Source: Coxiella-like endosymbiont
Lineage (GTDB): Bacteria; Pseudomonadota; Gammaproteobacteria; Coxiellales; Coxiellaceae
Direction: 5' to 3'
DNA: 64,000 nt
Assembly: GCF_030643785.1 (NCBI RefSeq)
Contig: NZ_CP094378.1
Span: forward strand, 930,001-994,000
Shown here: positions 31,779 through 41,700 of the stretch, piece after piece
Position numbering within the stretch: position 1 is the first letter of the stretch
How the letters are laid out: each line of letters begins with the position of its first letter
Notes under the pieces: generated by a model
Database searches by the model: none
What the model was told of the DNA's origin: nothing
What the model saw: the letters and a program-made list of their open reading frames with translations, nothing else
Translations under genes and position numbers: made by a program

Positions 31779-32377
31779 AATATGACCCCCATTAAATAAA
31801 CGATTGTGAAAAGGAAAATCCAAACGATATCCAAGAAATTCCAGAACAAACCCAAATAAACCATTCGTCTTGCTGTGTTTCGATTAATTTTCAAAATCGG
31901 TAATTGAATGATCATAATCAATATCCACAACAAGCCCATCGTAACGTGAAAACCATGCGTTCCTACAAGGGTAAAAAAGGCAGAGGCAGCACCACTCACG
32001 TTCCAGACATAGCCCTCAGTGCTTAAATGAATAAATTCTCTCACTTCCATAATGACAAATCCGGCACCTAATATAAAAGTTAATACCAACCAGAATATGA
32101 CAGCGGGCAATTTATTTTTATTAATTCCGAATATGGCTAAGCAATAAATAAAATTACTCGCTAATAAAAAGAAGGTTTCAATCAAAACATAAGGCAAATC
32201 AATGAATGGCTTTAACGAAGGACCAAACGCTCCAGGATGATGTAATACCAAAAAGGTAGCAAATAACGAAGCAAATAAAATGCAGTCGGTCATAATGTAA
32301 AGCCAAAAACCAAAAATATCTGTTGCGTCTGAATCCTGATAGTGACCGTGTCCAGTAGCTGACGCGTGTGTACTCAT
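31775..32377 (-). CDS. cyoC: Cytochrome o ubiquinol oxidase subunit III
   Basis: A 200-residue inner-membrane subunit with five predicted helices. Landmarks are FGFWLYIMTDCILFASLFAT, HHPGAFGPS, GAGFVIMEVREF, and LVGTHGFHVTMGLLWILIM with the conserved HGxH. Length agrees with E. coli CyoC (204). It overlaps cyoB upstream and cyoD downstream by 4 bp each (ATGA). Intact, in contrast to its two upstream neighbours. Confidence 0.95.
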   Translation of the reverse strand: MSTHASATGHGHYQDSDATDIFGFWLYIMTDCILFASLFATFLVLHHPGAFGPSLKPFIDLPYVLIETFFLLASNFIYCLAIFGINKNKLPAVIFWLVLTFILGAGFVIMEVREFIHLSTEGYVWNVSGAASAFFTLVGTHGFHVTMGLLWILIMIIQLPILKINRNTARRMVYLGLFWNFLDIVWIFLFTIVYLMGVIL

Positions 32378-34376
32378 GATAATGCCTCCTCGTAATGACG
32401 TAACTCAGTTTGTTTTACTGTTTTGGCTTTAACATAATAATTAATATCTCGACTAAAAGTTCGGGCAATTACGATAGCGATCACTCCAATTAATCCAAGA
32501 ATGCCAGGGATCCACATATGCCAAACAATGGCAAATCCAAAAACCCCAGAAAACATAGCGATAAAGAAACCGACTGAAGTATTTTTTGGCATATGGATAT
32601 CTTTGTATTGAATATCTTGTGGATTGACACGCCAGGGACGGCCTTGCTTTTTCGCTTCTTTTTTTCAATCCAGAATTGATCCCTTTCCTCCACTTTCGGA
32701 ATAAAAGCAAAATTATACAATGGCGCAGGTGAAGCCACCGACCATTCCAAAGTTCGACCATTCCAGGGATCCCCAGTATTATCACGCAACTTATGACGAT
32801 TCTTGATGCTCACGATAATCTGAGCGATTTGCAATAAGATGCCGATCATAATCAGAGCTGCACCACCAGCCGCAACAACGAAATACGGTTGCAAGGTGAC
32901 ATCCGCATAATGATTAAGTCGGCGCATTACTCCCATTAGTCCGAGAAGATAAAGGGGCATAAATGCGGCATAAAAACCTGATACCCAAAAAACAAAAGAC
33001 CATTTCCCCAAGCGTTCATCAAGTCGAAAACCAAAAGCTTTCGGGAACCAATAAATTAATCCGGAGAAAAATCCAAACAGAACACCACCGATAATTACAT
33101 TATGGAAATGCCCAACTAAAAATAGACTATTATGCACCTGAAAATCGATAGGCGGTACAGCCATCAATACCCCTGTAATTCCTCCAATGGAAAAAGTAAT
33201 AAAAAAAGCAAATACCCAAAGCATGGGAGTACGAATAATAATTTTGCCTCTATATATGGTAAAGAGCCAATTGAAAATTTTGACCCCAGTAGGTACAGCG
33301 ATAATCATTGTTGCAATACCGAAAACGGCATTCACATTTCCCCCATTGCCCATGGTAAAGAAGTGATGAACCCAAACGATAAACGAAAAAAAGTAATAAC
33401 AAGAGTGGCATACACCATCGTCACATAACCAAATAACTTCTTTTGACTAAACGTAGCCACAACTTCGGAAAACACACCGAAAGCAGGCAAAATTAAGATG
33501 TAAACTTCAGGATGCCCCCAGGCCCAAATTAAATTGATATACATCATCATATTGCCACCAGCGTACTGGCTGAAGAAGTGCATTCCTAAAATCCGATCGA
33601 GTGTTAACAAGGCTAAACTAACGGTTAAAATGGGAAATGCAAGAGCAATTAAAATCATTGAACTAAATGTCGTCCAAACGAAAATAGGCATCTTCATAAA
33701 AGTCATGCCTGGAGCGCGCATCTTAATCACGGTCGCAATGAAATTAATACCCCCCAGAAGGCTTCCTACGCCCGCAATCTGTAACGACCAAATAAAATAA
33801 TCCACGCCCACTGTAGGGCTATAATATAATTCAGAAAGTGGAGGGTAAGCCAACCAACCCGTTCCTGCAAAATCGCCTACAACGAGAGAAATGTTACATA
33901 ACATCGCTCCGACAAAAGTCATCCAGAAGCTGAAGGAATTAAGATAAGGAAAAGCGACGTCCCTGGCACCGATTTGTAGTGGTAAAGCAATATTGGCAAG
34001 ACCAAATACTAATGGCATGGCCACAAAGAAAATCATAATAACGCCGTGGGCCGTAAAAATTTGATTGTAATGTTCGGGAGGTAAGAAACCCATATTCGCA
34101 CCTGCTGCTATAGCTTGTTGCGAACGCATCAATATCACATCAGAAAACCCACGCAGCAGCATAATACCGGCCAAAAGAACATACATGATGCCAATTTTTT
34201 TGTGATCTACGGAAGTTACCCATTCATGCCAGATATAAGACCATTTTTTAGTAGTCGTGATAAACGCTAAAACTCCAAAAAAACCACAGCCATGAAAATA
34301 CCAGCACCCATAATAATTGGAGTATGAAGAGGGATAGCATCAAGTGTCAATTTACCTAAAAAAGTTCTCTTAACAT
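32374..34376 (-). CDS. cyoB: Cytochrome o ubiquinol oxidase subunit I, four homopolymer frameshifts
   Basis: CyoB holds haem b, haem o3 and CuB. From ATG 34376 (good Shine-Dalgarno aagga) the protein can be followed to 32374, but the frame changes at four homopolymers: sense T6 (34358-34363), T7 (34277-34283), T7 (33386-33392) and A7 (32659-32665). Each needs exactly one more base. Repaired length is about 668 residues, against 663 in E. coli. Intact landmarks include [33 protein letters not shown] (CuB His-Tyr), [10 protein letters not shown] and HFHNVIIGG. Apart from these positions conservation is excellent and no stop codon was seen, so inactivation by ordinary decay is unlikely. Confidence 0.93.
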
Positions 34377-34397
34377 CGCTGATCCTTTTATTAAAAA

Positions 34398-35328
34398 TTA
34401 ATAATGAGACTCTTTATGTTCCCACTGAGTGGGCATTCCAGTTGTTTGCATATACTTCATCATTATCTGTGAAAATAAATTAGATACTACTGACGAATAA
34501 TAATGCACAGGTTCTTTGATAGAAGGTTGAATAAGCTTTTGGTACACGGGGGGGTTAATTTTTCACCCGACCGCTTAACTTTAGCAAACCAACGTTGCAA
34601 TTCATTCGGTTCTACCACTTTCACATCAAAACACATATCCGAAAATCCATCTCCATTATATTGGCTATCAAGCCCTTGATAAGTTCCATCTTTTGAAGCA
34701 ATTAAATGCAAGCGTGTCCGCATTCCGGCCATGGTATAAATTTGGCTTCCTAACTGCGGAATAAAAAAGCGCTCATTGGAACGTTATCATTAGTGAACAT
34801 AAATTCGACCTGCTCACTCCTAGCAATCTCTAAATAGTTGACTGTAGCAATATTTTGTTCTGGATAAATGAAGAGCCATTTCCAAGGCAAAGCTACCGCC
34901 TGTATCACCATCGGTTTTCCCACCCCTTTTATAGGGCGATAAGGGTCCAATTTGTTGCTCATCGTCCACGTTATAATGCCTAGAACGAAAATAATAACCA
35001 TTGGAATGCCCCACCATATCGCCTCTAACAAAACGCTATGGCCCCAATTTGGCTGGTAATCTGAGGTTTTACGACTTGCGCGGTAACGAACAATAAAGGT
35101 AAAGCTCATGATGAAAACGGGTATGACTACGATTAACATCAAGGCAAGCGAATCGAAAAATAACTGCTTTTCTTCGTAGGTTATTACCCCTGTAGGATTC
35201 AGAATGCCAATCATCATCGTACGACAGCTTACTAAAGTAGAAGCACTTAAGATACTCACACCAAATAATGAAAATTTCAAAAATTTTTTCAAAGAGTTAT
35301 AAAGTTTCGCGTTTTTCTTATCAATCAT
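34398..35328 (-). CDS. cyoA: Cytochrome o ubiquinol oxidase subunit II, two homopolymer frameshifts
   Basis: From ATG 35328 the lipoprotein signal ends in the lipobox TLVSC (Cys at about 36), followed by two helices and the cupredoxin domain (WKWLFIYPEQNIATVNYLEI, NDNVPMSAFF, TMAGMRTRLHLIASKDGTYQ). The frame breaks at sense T6 (34763-34768, needs T7) and at sense C7 (34548-34554, needs C8). The third part ends in KYMQTTGMPTQWEHKESHY at TAA 34398. Repaired length is about 310 residues, near E. coli CyoA (315). It is the first gene of the operon and lies 21 bp from cyoB. The C-run error is notable because such runs are rare in this AT-rich DNA. Confidence 0.92.
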
Positions 35329-35508
35329 CGCAACTTCTATAGGTCATTATTTAACCAGTTCTTTATCTAGTTCTTTATCTAGTAGAGTACTTTTTTCTGC
35401 CATAATATATTGTTAATATCGTCTGGAGACAATACCTTAAAGACAAATGGAGATAAAAAATTCTCATACCTCATTTAGGCTCTCTGTTTTGATTTAGTTT
35501 CTATTATT

Positions 35509-35871
35509 TTGTCCCTGGGAATCTTATTCAACATGGACGATACCAAAAATATGGCAAGAAATATGATACACAATAAGTCAGGTTATATTATGGGTGGTGT
35601 TCTCCCCATCATTTTTGACTCTCTAGCGTTCATACAAAATAACAGCTTTGAATCAAGCTGGCAAATTGCAGTTACTATTATCGGCCTTTTCATGTTAGCT
35701 ATCAGCTTTTTTCAGGTAATCTTCGTGAATGATTAGAAAAGCTTAATAGAAGAACATCTGAACAAAGTTCCTTTTTTGTTTAGTCTCTTCGGTCTGATGT
35801 TGGGATATCTTTTAATTTACATTGGATTTTTTACTCCCATTATAGCTTATACCACCCTCAATAACTATTAA
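35509..35871 (+). pseudogene. Small membrane protein with in-frame amber stop
   Basis: An in-frame reading of about 120 codons encodes four hydrophobic stretches (GYIMGGVLPIIFDSLAFI, WQIAVTIIGLFMLAISFFQV, FLFSLFGLMLGYLLIYIGFF, TPIIAYTTL) interrupted once by TAG at 35734. The frame stays coherent across the stop up to TAA at 35869. I do not recognise the family. Either a fresh nonsense mutation or a short and a long product. Confidence 0.4.
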
Positions 35872-37824
35872 TAATAATTATTACGCCTCAGTTATTACAG
35901 CCCCAGTTAAGTTTTCTAACAAAGTAAATGTAATTCGCCTTTAAACCCGTTTTTTAATCTTTTCAATTTTTCTAAATATTATCCGGAGTAAAATTTTCTT
36001 TTTTCTTAATAATTATTTAAGTTAGCATTATTACAATGCACTGGAATAAATACATTCTGAGGAAAATAAAAAAATGAAATTAACAAAAAGATTGGCTGCA
36101 CAACTTGAAATTAACCTGCATCAGACTCTAAGAAACTACAAATGATGAATTATAATTCAGTTCAAACACAGCCAAGGGGATGTAAAGGATTCAAAAACGT
36201 TCGGGAAAGATATAAAGATATTAAAGATATAAAGATATTTATAAACTCATTCAAACAAAGTGGCAAAAGGAAATAACTAGAGATATTTTTAACCCTAATT
36301 TTCTTGAAGATTGGCTAGGGATAATTTCAAACTGAAAAAAATATCTTACCAAAAATCCAATTAATGAAGCTGAATTCTAAAAAAATGATAAAAAATTACA
36401 ATAAATAATAACGTCGTTAAAAGATCTCTATATAAAATCTAATAATTTTTATATCTCTACAAAATTACCGCTATAAAATCCAAAAAATCGAAAGAATTTT
36501 TTAATTTTTTTTAAAAGAAAATTAAAAATTTTTATCACTCTTGATAAAAAGAAGATAATAAAATTAAAGACAATTATTGCTATAATTTTTAATTTTATAA
36601 AAGATTTAATAGAGGAGTGAGAAAAATAAGAAATTAAAAATGAAAAAAATAAAAATTTATTGAAAAACGCTTATACTTATTTAGAATCTTCTGATCGATT
36701 TTATAATATCGATAACTAATATCCAGAAGCTAAGGAAAAAGATAAAAAAAGAAAGGCTCCACCTCATCTGGAACAGAGCTTAAAAAATAAAAAAAATTTT
36801 AAATGTTACTAACAATAATAGTAAATTTTAATTAAAACGAAGAAGAGATCTCCTTGAAAAATATCTTTATTTAATAAATCTCTATTTTATAGTCGATTAT
36901 TTTTTGAAAACGGTATTATGCTATCCCAATATAGGAAATGGAATAAAAAAGATGCATGTCAAGTTATGAATTCCTAACCACTTTTTCTTGGATAACTGTA
37001 TCAAAAAATCTTCTTAATTTATCTAAGAACGAACCTTTTCATATAAAAAATAGTTTCTGATTATTGATAACAACTTGACGAAAGTTATAAACATGATTTA
37101 GAAAAATTTCTCATCAAAAACGTGCCAATGCTTATCCCACTTTTTCTTCAGAAGAGTTTAAATAAAAGGATTTACAAGATTATTTTGTCACCGAAAGATA
37201 GATTATTATTTTGGATTAGAAGCTCTTGGGTTTGATAAAAACCAGTCAGTCACTTTTTTAAACGGTAGTCTTTACATAACATACAGACTTATTATCCAAC
37301 ATGAGAATTCCCTACAAGAAAAAATAAGGTAAAAATGATATTTCTAGTTTCTATGAATGAATCTACCAATTATGGTCTTTATACAAAATTATTACGCGAA
37401 ATTTTCAAATTTTACATTGAGCTCAAAAACATGAATATGAATTGAATTTTATATTTTACCACATTGATCCCACCTTTAATTTATCAGAAATGTATTCAAC
37501 TATTGGAGCATATTTTATAATTTGTAAAAAAATAATACCTAAAAATAAAACCAATTATGAGATTTTTAATAAAATTCATTCACTAAAATGTATATTCATT
37601 CTCAAATTAAACAATCTATCACTTCTAGATTAATCGTTAGTTTTTTCAAACCTTTTAATGAAATAAAAATAATGGAGAAAATATTAAAAGAACATATAGA
37701 TTTTCTCTATCTCTCTAGTAGGTCTAAGATAGGATCTGAAACTCTTTACAAACACCAATTGCACTTTTTAGAAATTAAGTATCGAGAAATATCTGACGAA
37801 GAGAAACAAGCGGAAACGATTTCT
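35872..37824. other. Very AT-rich decayed region
   Basis: About 2 kb with extreme A+T and only short frames. Scraps such as KEKDKKRKAPPHLEQSLKNK near 36740 look coding-like but match nothing I know. A short duplicated unit (gatataaagatattaaa) is at about 36208-36240. An open frame on the plus strand at 37588-37890 partly runs antisense to the GFA remnant and is not trusted. Confidence 0.4.
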
Positions 37825-38268
37825 AAAATCTGGATAGCACCAGCGAAATGTGTCGATCTGGGCCAATCTGTTTTCCATTCATTACATTGAGGTAATCTGT
37901 CGGTAATTTCATACTAATACGCTTTAGAACCGACAAATATATTCATTAATGATCCACTATCGAGTTCTTGTTCAAGTACACCAATAGATAAAGATAATCC
38001 CATGTAATCCTGCTTATTCTCCCCATGTAATCATTAAATTAAAACCATATATAGAACAAAAAGTTTTTATAATCCGTTCTGATGGAACGATATTTTGATA
38101 AATACTCTTAACGACTTAAAATCCTTTTCTAATGGGTGAAGCTGTTCGAAAAGCAGTACCATGCCACCAATGTCAGATCGAACAATGGAAATTTATAATC
38201 AGCCCAAACTCACCATTCACCTCATAGGAAATTTTTTTACAAAAGCATTGTCCAGTTAATTTTTTCAT
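37825..38268 (-). pseudogene. GFA-family (glutathione-dependent formaldehyde-activating-like) remnant
   Basis: From ATG 38268 the minus strand reads MKKLTGQCFCKKISYEVNGE, FGLIINFHCSI, a stop where the third zinc Cys should be (TGA for TGT/TGC), then HWWHGTAFRTASPIRKGF, and later IFVGSKAYXYEITDRLP followed by QCNEWKT. These are the CxCG-like, NCHCSxCRK and HVGSKAPWxEIxDxLPQF landmarks of the GFA zinc-binding family. Several stops and frame changes. It faces an HxlR-type regulator remnant. Confidence 0.72.
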
Positions 38269-38329
38269 CTTATTTATCCTTTATTTTGATTATTTCATTT
38301 ATTTTATTATATACTAAAGTCTGAAATAT

Positions 38330-38630
38330 TTAAAAAATATATAAATTTCCTTATTGGAGCAATATTAAAGGTAATAAATGGGAAATGGAAACTTTTTATT
38401 TTATTCTTTCTTTCGAAAGATATAAAATGATTTAATGAACTGCATCGCGAAATCCCAAAAATTACCCAAAGAATGCTCACATCGTAAATTAAAGAACTTG
38501 CAAAAGACAAAATTATTGAACGAAAAGTATATACTTATACTCCCCATATGTCGAATATTGGTTATCCGCCCATTGGGCGAACTTTTCTAACTCTATTAGC
38601 TTATTTAATATTAAAAATCCAACAAAAATT
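38330..38630 (+). pseudogene. HxlR-family transcriptional regulator remnant
   Basis: Plus-strand pieces read GAILKVINGKWKLFILFFLS, FNELHREIPKITQRMLTS, a stop, IKELAKDKIIERKVYTYTPH and GYPPIGRTF. This is the HxlR winged-helix signature (GKWKxxIL, FxELxRxIPxITxRMLTxxLKELxxDGLIxRxxY, YxLTxxGxxL). It is divergent from the GFA remnant, a typical regulator-target arrangement. One stop and at least one frameshift make it inactive. Confidence 0.72.
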
Positions 38631-40477
38631 TAGTACCTAAAATTTTGATGGCATTTTAATTTGAGTAACTCTTTTCTATTTTTTTTCCAGTTATTTGAAT
38701 ACTAACCTTCGACTTTATCTGATCGTTGTTTTTTCAAAACCTATGTCAGGATTTTATAATAATTATTAAAATTATTAAGAATATTGATCGCAGGATAAAA
38801 GATAATTCCGCTAACGATACAATAACTCAATTATTTTTAGCCTCAAGATACGAGCTTATCTTGATTTTCCAATTTAGCTCTTTTAGAGTTCGATTTAAGA
38901 TGATCCAAAATGACTTGTTTACTTCCTAACTTCAACTACATCTTCTATAATACTTAATATCAAAAACAATTCAAATAGAAAAAAGAAATTCAAGTTTTAG
39001 TATATGATAAATCGATCACTTAAAAATCAATTATATAGGATCAAAAGGTATTCCTAAAAATAAAAAAGAAGCACAAATATTAAAAAATCGTATAAAAAAT
39101 TAAATTTTTTTATTTTTTAAACAGAGCAAAGTTAAAGTTAAAATTAACTGAAGACTATAATATGCATCAAAACCTTTTGAAGCAATATTGAATTAAACCA
39201 ATATCAATCAGAACCATAATGAGATAGCTCAAATTACTGGATATTTTTTTGTTGTCTCGGTAAATAATCCGCTTCCTCCTATACAGTATCAGCAATAGCG
39301 ACACTAAATTGGCTCATTATTGACTCAATTATCAATTCATAAGGTAAAATGTAAAATATTTTTTACTTAAATCGATGATGTTGTTTTACTTACATTACTA
39401 ATATTTTTGAAAAGAACAGCTGAAAACCTCATCAAAAGAATATAAACTATTCCTGAAATCAATTGAGTATATTTCATGTCAAAGCCTTAGATAATAATGA
39501 GCATACCTATCCAAAAACCTTCCTGTTATAAAGCCATATACGCATATGAATAAAAGAATAAATGTTATGAGACCATTTTCCCAAGCGATACCTTTAAGAT
39601 TAATTCCTTAAAAACGCGTTAAAAACGCGATCAGTAATTTTGAAGAAAACGCGATACTAATAATATAGGATATTCCAAGTATAGGATCTGATAAATAATC
39701 AATTTTAGTGATCCTAAGTAGTTTTTTTAAATTATTTTTTATCTTGGATTCAACATGCTTAATATTATATCTATATCGAATGCTCCCACCCAAATCGTAA
39801 ATGATTAATATGTTCCAGCAATAATTAAGATTTCCAAATATCGCCGCTATACCGCCGATTTTTAGTAAAAGAGCAGAAATTAAAAAGCCGCTCCCAATAC
39901 TCGAAGCTAAAGGAGTAAACAGTTGTTAGCCAAAATTCCCTACTCTCGAAATTTTTTATTAAAAAAATAAGTAAGCTAACTATAATGACAGCTAGTGTTA
40001 TATCATCATAGCCCTTTTGTAAATGAAAGAGAATTTTAAACAAAACTAATTAACGTTAACTAACTACCCAGACAATTCAGTGAAAGCATCAATGATTTTT
40101 TTGATATTTCAAATAGCTTCCATGGAATTTAATCTCATGACTAAGTCATCCATTCTTTTTTTATCTATTTTTTATCCCACTGCAGATTGAATTACAGATT
40201 AACTCTGTGCTAATTGCACCTGATAAGATAATAATTCTTGAAAATATCATAATGAGAGATACGTTATAAACGTTTTTCACCAATTTACTTTTATATCTCC
40301 AGGATCCTCCCTAAAATATGTGTATAAATGAATACGAGTGTGCACTAGTCACTCAAAAGTCACGTAAGAATTTTTCACACTCAAAGTATACTGTTTGTTT
40401 AATACTAGTTCTAAGGTTGCAAAATATATACATTTTTCCATATCATAAATATATGAAATTTATATGAAATTTGAGCA
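38631..40477. other. AT-rich decay with a membrane-protein trace
   Basis: No intact gene. On the minus strand two frames at 40043-39825 and 39793-39608 have hydrophobic stretches (DDITLAVIIVSLLIFLIKNF and YIISIAFSSKLLIAFLTRF) and may be pieces of one former membrane protein. Tandem duplications lie at 39608-39629 (11-bp unit) and 40451-40472 (11-bp unit). Confidence 0.4.
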
Positions 40478-40738
40478 ATGACTCTGGAAGTCTCTGTCTC
40501 TGCAAAATATAAGAACGAATTTTAGAATCTGGAAAAATTGTTACCGCAGCGGGGTGTATCTGCCGATATTGATATGGCATTAACATTGGCTGCCAAAATT
40601 TCAGGCGAACAAATCACTAAAACATTACAACTGGATATAGGATATAATCCTGAACCGCCATTTTACGCTGGTTCTCCTAAAAAAGCTGATCCAGAATTAA
40701 TTAGAATCACTGAAGAAAAAAATGGTCACTCTGTTTGA
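40478..40738 (+). pseudogene. DJ-1/PfpI-family remnant
   Basis: The C-terminal third of a DJ-1/PfpI superfamily protein: SGKIVTAAG in one frame, then VSADIDMALTLAAKISGEQI and LDIGYNPEPPFYAGSPKKAD in the next. It matches the VVTAxGVSAGIDMALxLAAxxxG and EYDPxPPFDAGSP segments of the isonitrile-hydratase-like group. The catalytic Cys elbow region is missing upstream and one frameshift is visible at the AAG-VS join. Confidence 0.72.
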
Positions 40739-40885
40739 GAAAATTTAATAAAGATAGGCCATAAAAAATTACGCAAGGAACTAGATAGTATTGACAGTGT
40801 TCCATCTCTTAAGCGGTAGTTATTCTACACAGTCCATGTAACCGAACGGTCATCGTTACGAGGGCATTTTACTTTGTAGTCAAAG

Positions 40886-41071
40886 TTATACAACCTCCTG
40901 CAATTTTTTCATGAAATTCTTCAAAATAGAATTCCAGTCTATGATATCAACTAAAGTTAGCAAATCAGAGTTTGAAAATTCAAATTTTAACCCATTTATA
41001 TTTTCAATGGGAAAGTGTTTCTTTAAAATCTTTTTTATTAATGCTAGTGAATTTAAATCTAACTCAATCAT
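40886..41071 (-). pseudogene. MNT-type nucleotidyltransferase antitoxin with catalytic core deleted
   Basis: A 61-codon open frame starting at ATG 41071: MIELDLNSLALIKKILKKHF, then after INGLKFEF, SNSDLLTLVDIIDWNSILKN, FMKKLQ. The two ends match the start and end of HI0073-like minimal nucleotidyltransferases (FxxSDLPxxVDIVDWNxI), but the middle that carries the FGSRxxG...SDxDL active site is absent. The deletion kept the frame, leaving a short, possibly still translated peptide. It overlaps the stop of the HEPN partner (ATG within AATGA), so the pair was translationally coupled. Confidence 0.65.
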
Positions 41072-41455
41072 TGTTTTGCTCTAATTCTTTGAGCAAAGCT
41101 TTCACCGCTGGTAAAAATTGGATGGCAATGTCATAAACATATTTTGCATTTTTTAATTGTTAATGAGTGGAGCTGCCCCGGGTCTCATTAAATTCAAACC
41201 AAAGAGCAGGAGATTGTTAATCAAATTTTTTAGCCCCTGCCCCCCTGCCCCTAATCGAAATAAATTTTTCTTAGTTCTAGGCTCCTGCTTCTTCGGGCCC
41301 CAACATTTAAGCTTTATCCAACGCTGTAATAATTTCCAACCCAACTCATAAGTTTATTCAAAACGCTGGATAACCGAATCACGAATAATGTCGGCAGCAA
41401 TATTTTTAGAAAGGTTGTTAAAATAATCAATCTCTTCTTTAAATGAGCAAATTAC
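41068..41455 (-). pseudogene. HEPN-domain toxin (HI0074 family) remnant
   Basis: Behind a strong ribosome-binding site (aggagg) near 41453 the minus strand reads FKEEIDYFNNLSKNI, IIRDSVIQRFE, a stop, TYELGWKLLQRWIKL, degraded sequence with an ETRGSSTH trace of the RxxxxH active motif, and a clean end QLKNAKYVYDIAIQFLPAVK, ALLKELEQND. This matches HI0074-type nucleotidyltransferase-substrate-binding (HEPN) proteins (RDSxIQRFEFTYELxWK). One in-frame stop (TAA for Phe) and frame changes make it inactive. With the neighbouring MNT piece it is a former HEPN/MNT toxin-antitoxin pair. Confidence 0.7.
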
Positions 41456-41501
41456 CTCCTAATTCACTTAGATCTAGAGCCATAGGAATTTCAATATAAT
41501 C

Positions 41502-41589
41502 TGGTGCCCGGGGCCGGACTCGAACCGGCACGGGTTATTCGCCCGAGGGATTTTAAGTCCCTTGCGTCTACCAATTCCGCCACCTGGGC
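41502..41589 (-). tRNA. tRNA-Leu(UAA)
   Basis: Class II tRNA on the minus strand, 88 nt with encoded CCA: acceptor GCCCAGG with CCCGGGC (one wobble region), D-arm TGGCGGAATTGGTAGACGC, anticodon loop TTAAAAT (anticodon TAA), long variable arm CGGGCGAATAACCCG and T-arm GCCGGTTCGAGTCCGGC. Confidence 0.96.
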
Positions 41590-41628
41590 AATAAAGATAG
41601 ACAGAGAAATCTGTCTAATTTTTGAGTA

Positions 41629-41700
41629 AGGCTGAGGCCGGAATCGAACCGGCGTATACGGCTTTGCAGGCCGCTGCATAAACCACTCTGCCACCCAGCC
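41629..41700 (-). tRNA. tRNA-Cys(GCA)
   Basis: Cloverleaf on the minus strand, 72 nt: acceptor GGCTGGG with CTCAGCC, anticodon loop CTGCAAA (anticodon GCA), T-stem GCCGG/CCGGC and discriminator U73, the tRNA-Cys identity base. CCA is not encoded. It lies 39 bp upstream of tRNA-Leu(UAA) on the same strand, so the two are probably one transcript. Confidence 0.95.

Noticed and set aside
37588-37890. 100-codon plus-strand open frame
   Set aside because: Its last part runs antisense to the recognisable GFA remnant and the rest matches no family.
41491-41694. 67-codon open frame on the minus strand
   Set aside because: It runs through tRNA-Leu(UAA) and tRNA-Cys on the same strand, whose cloverleaf structures fully explain the sequence.
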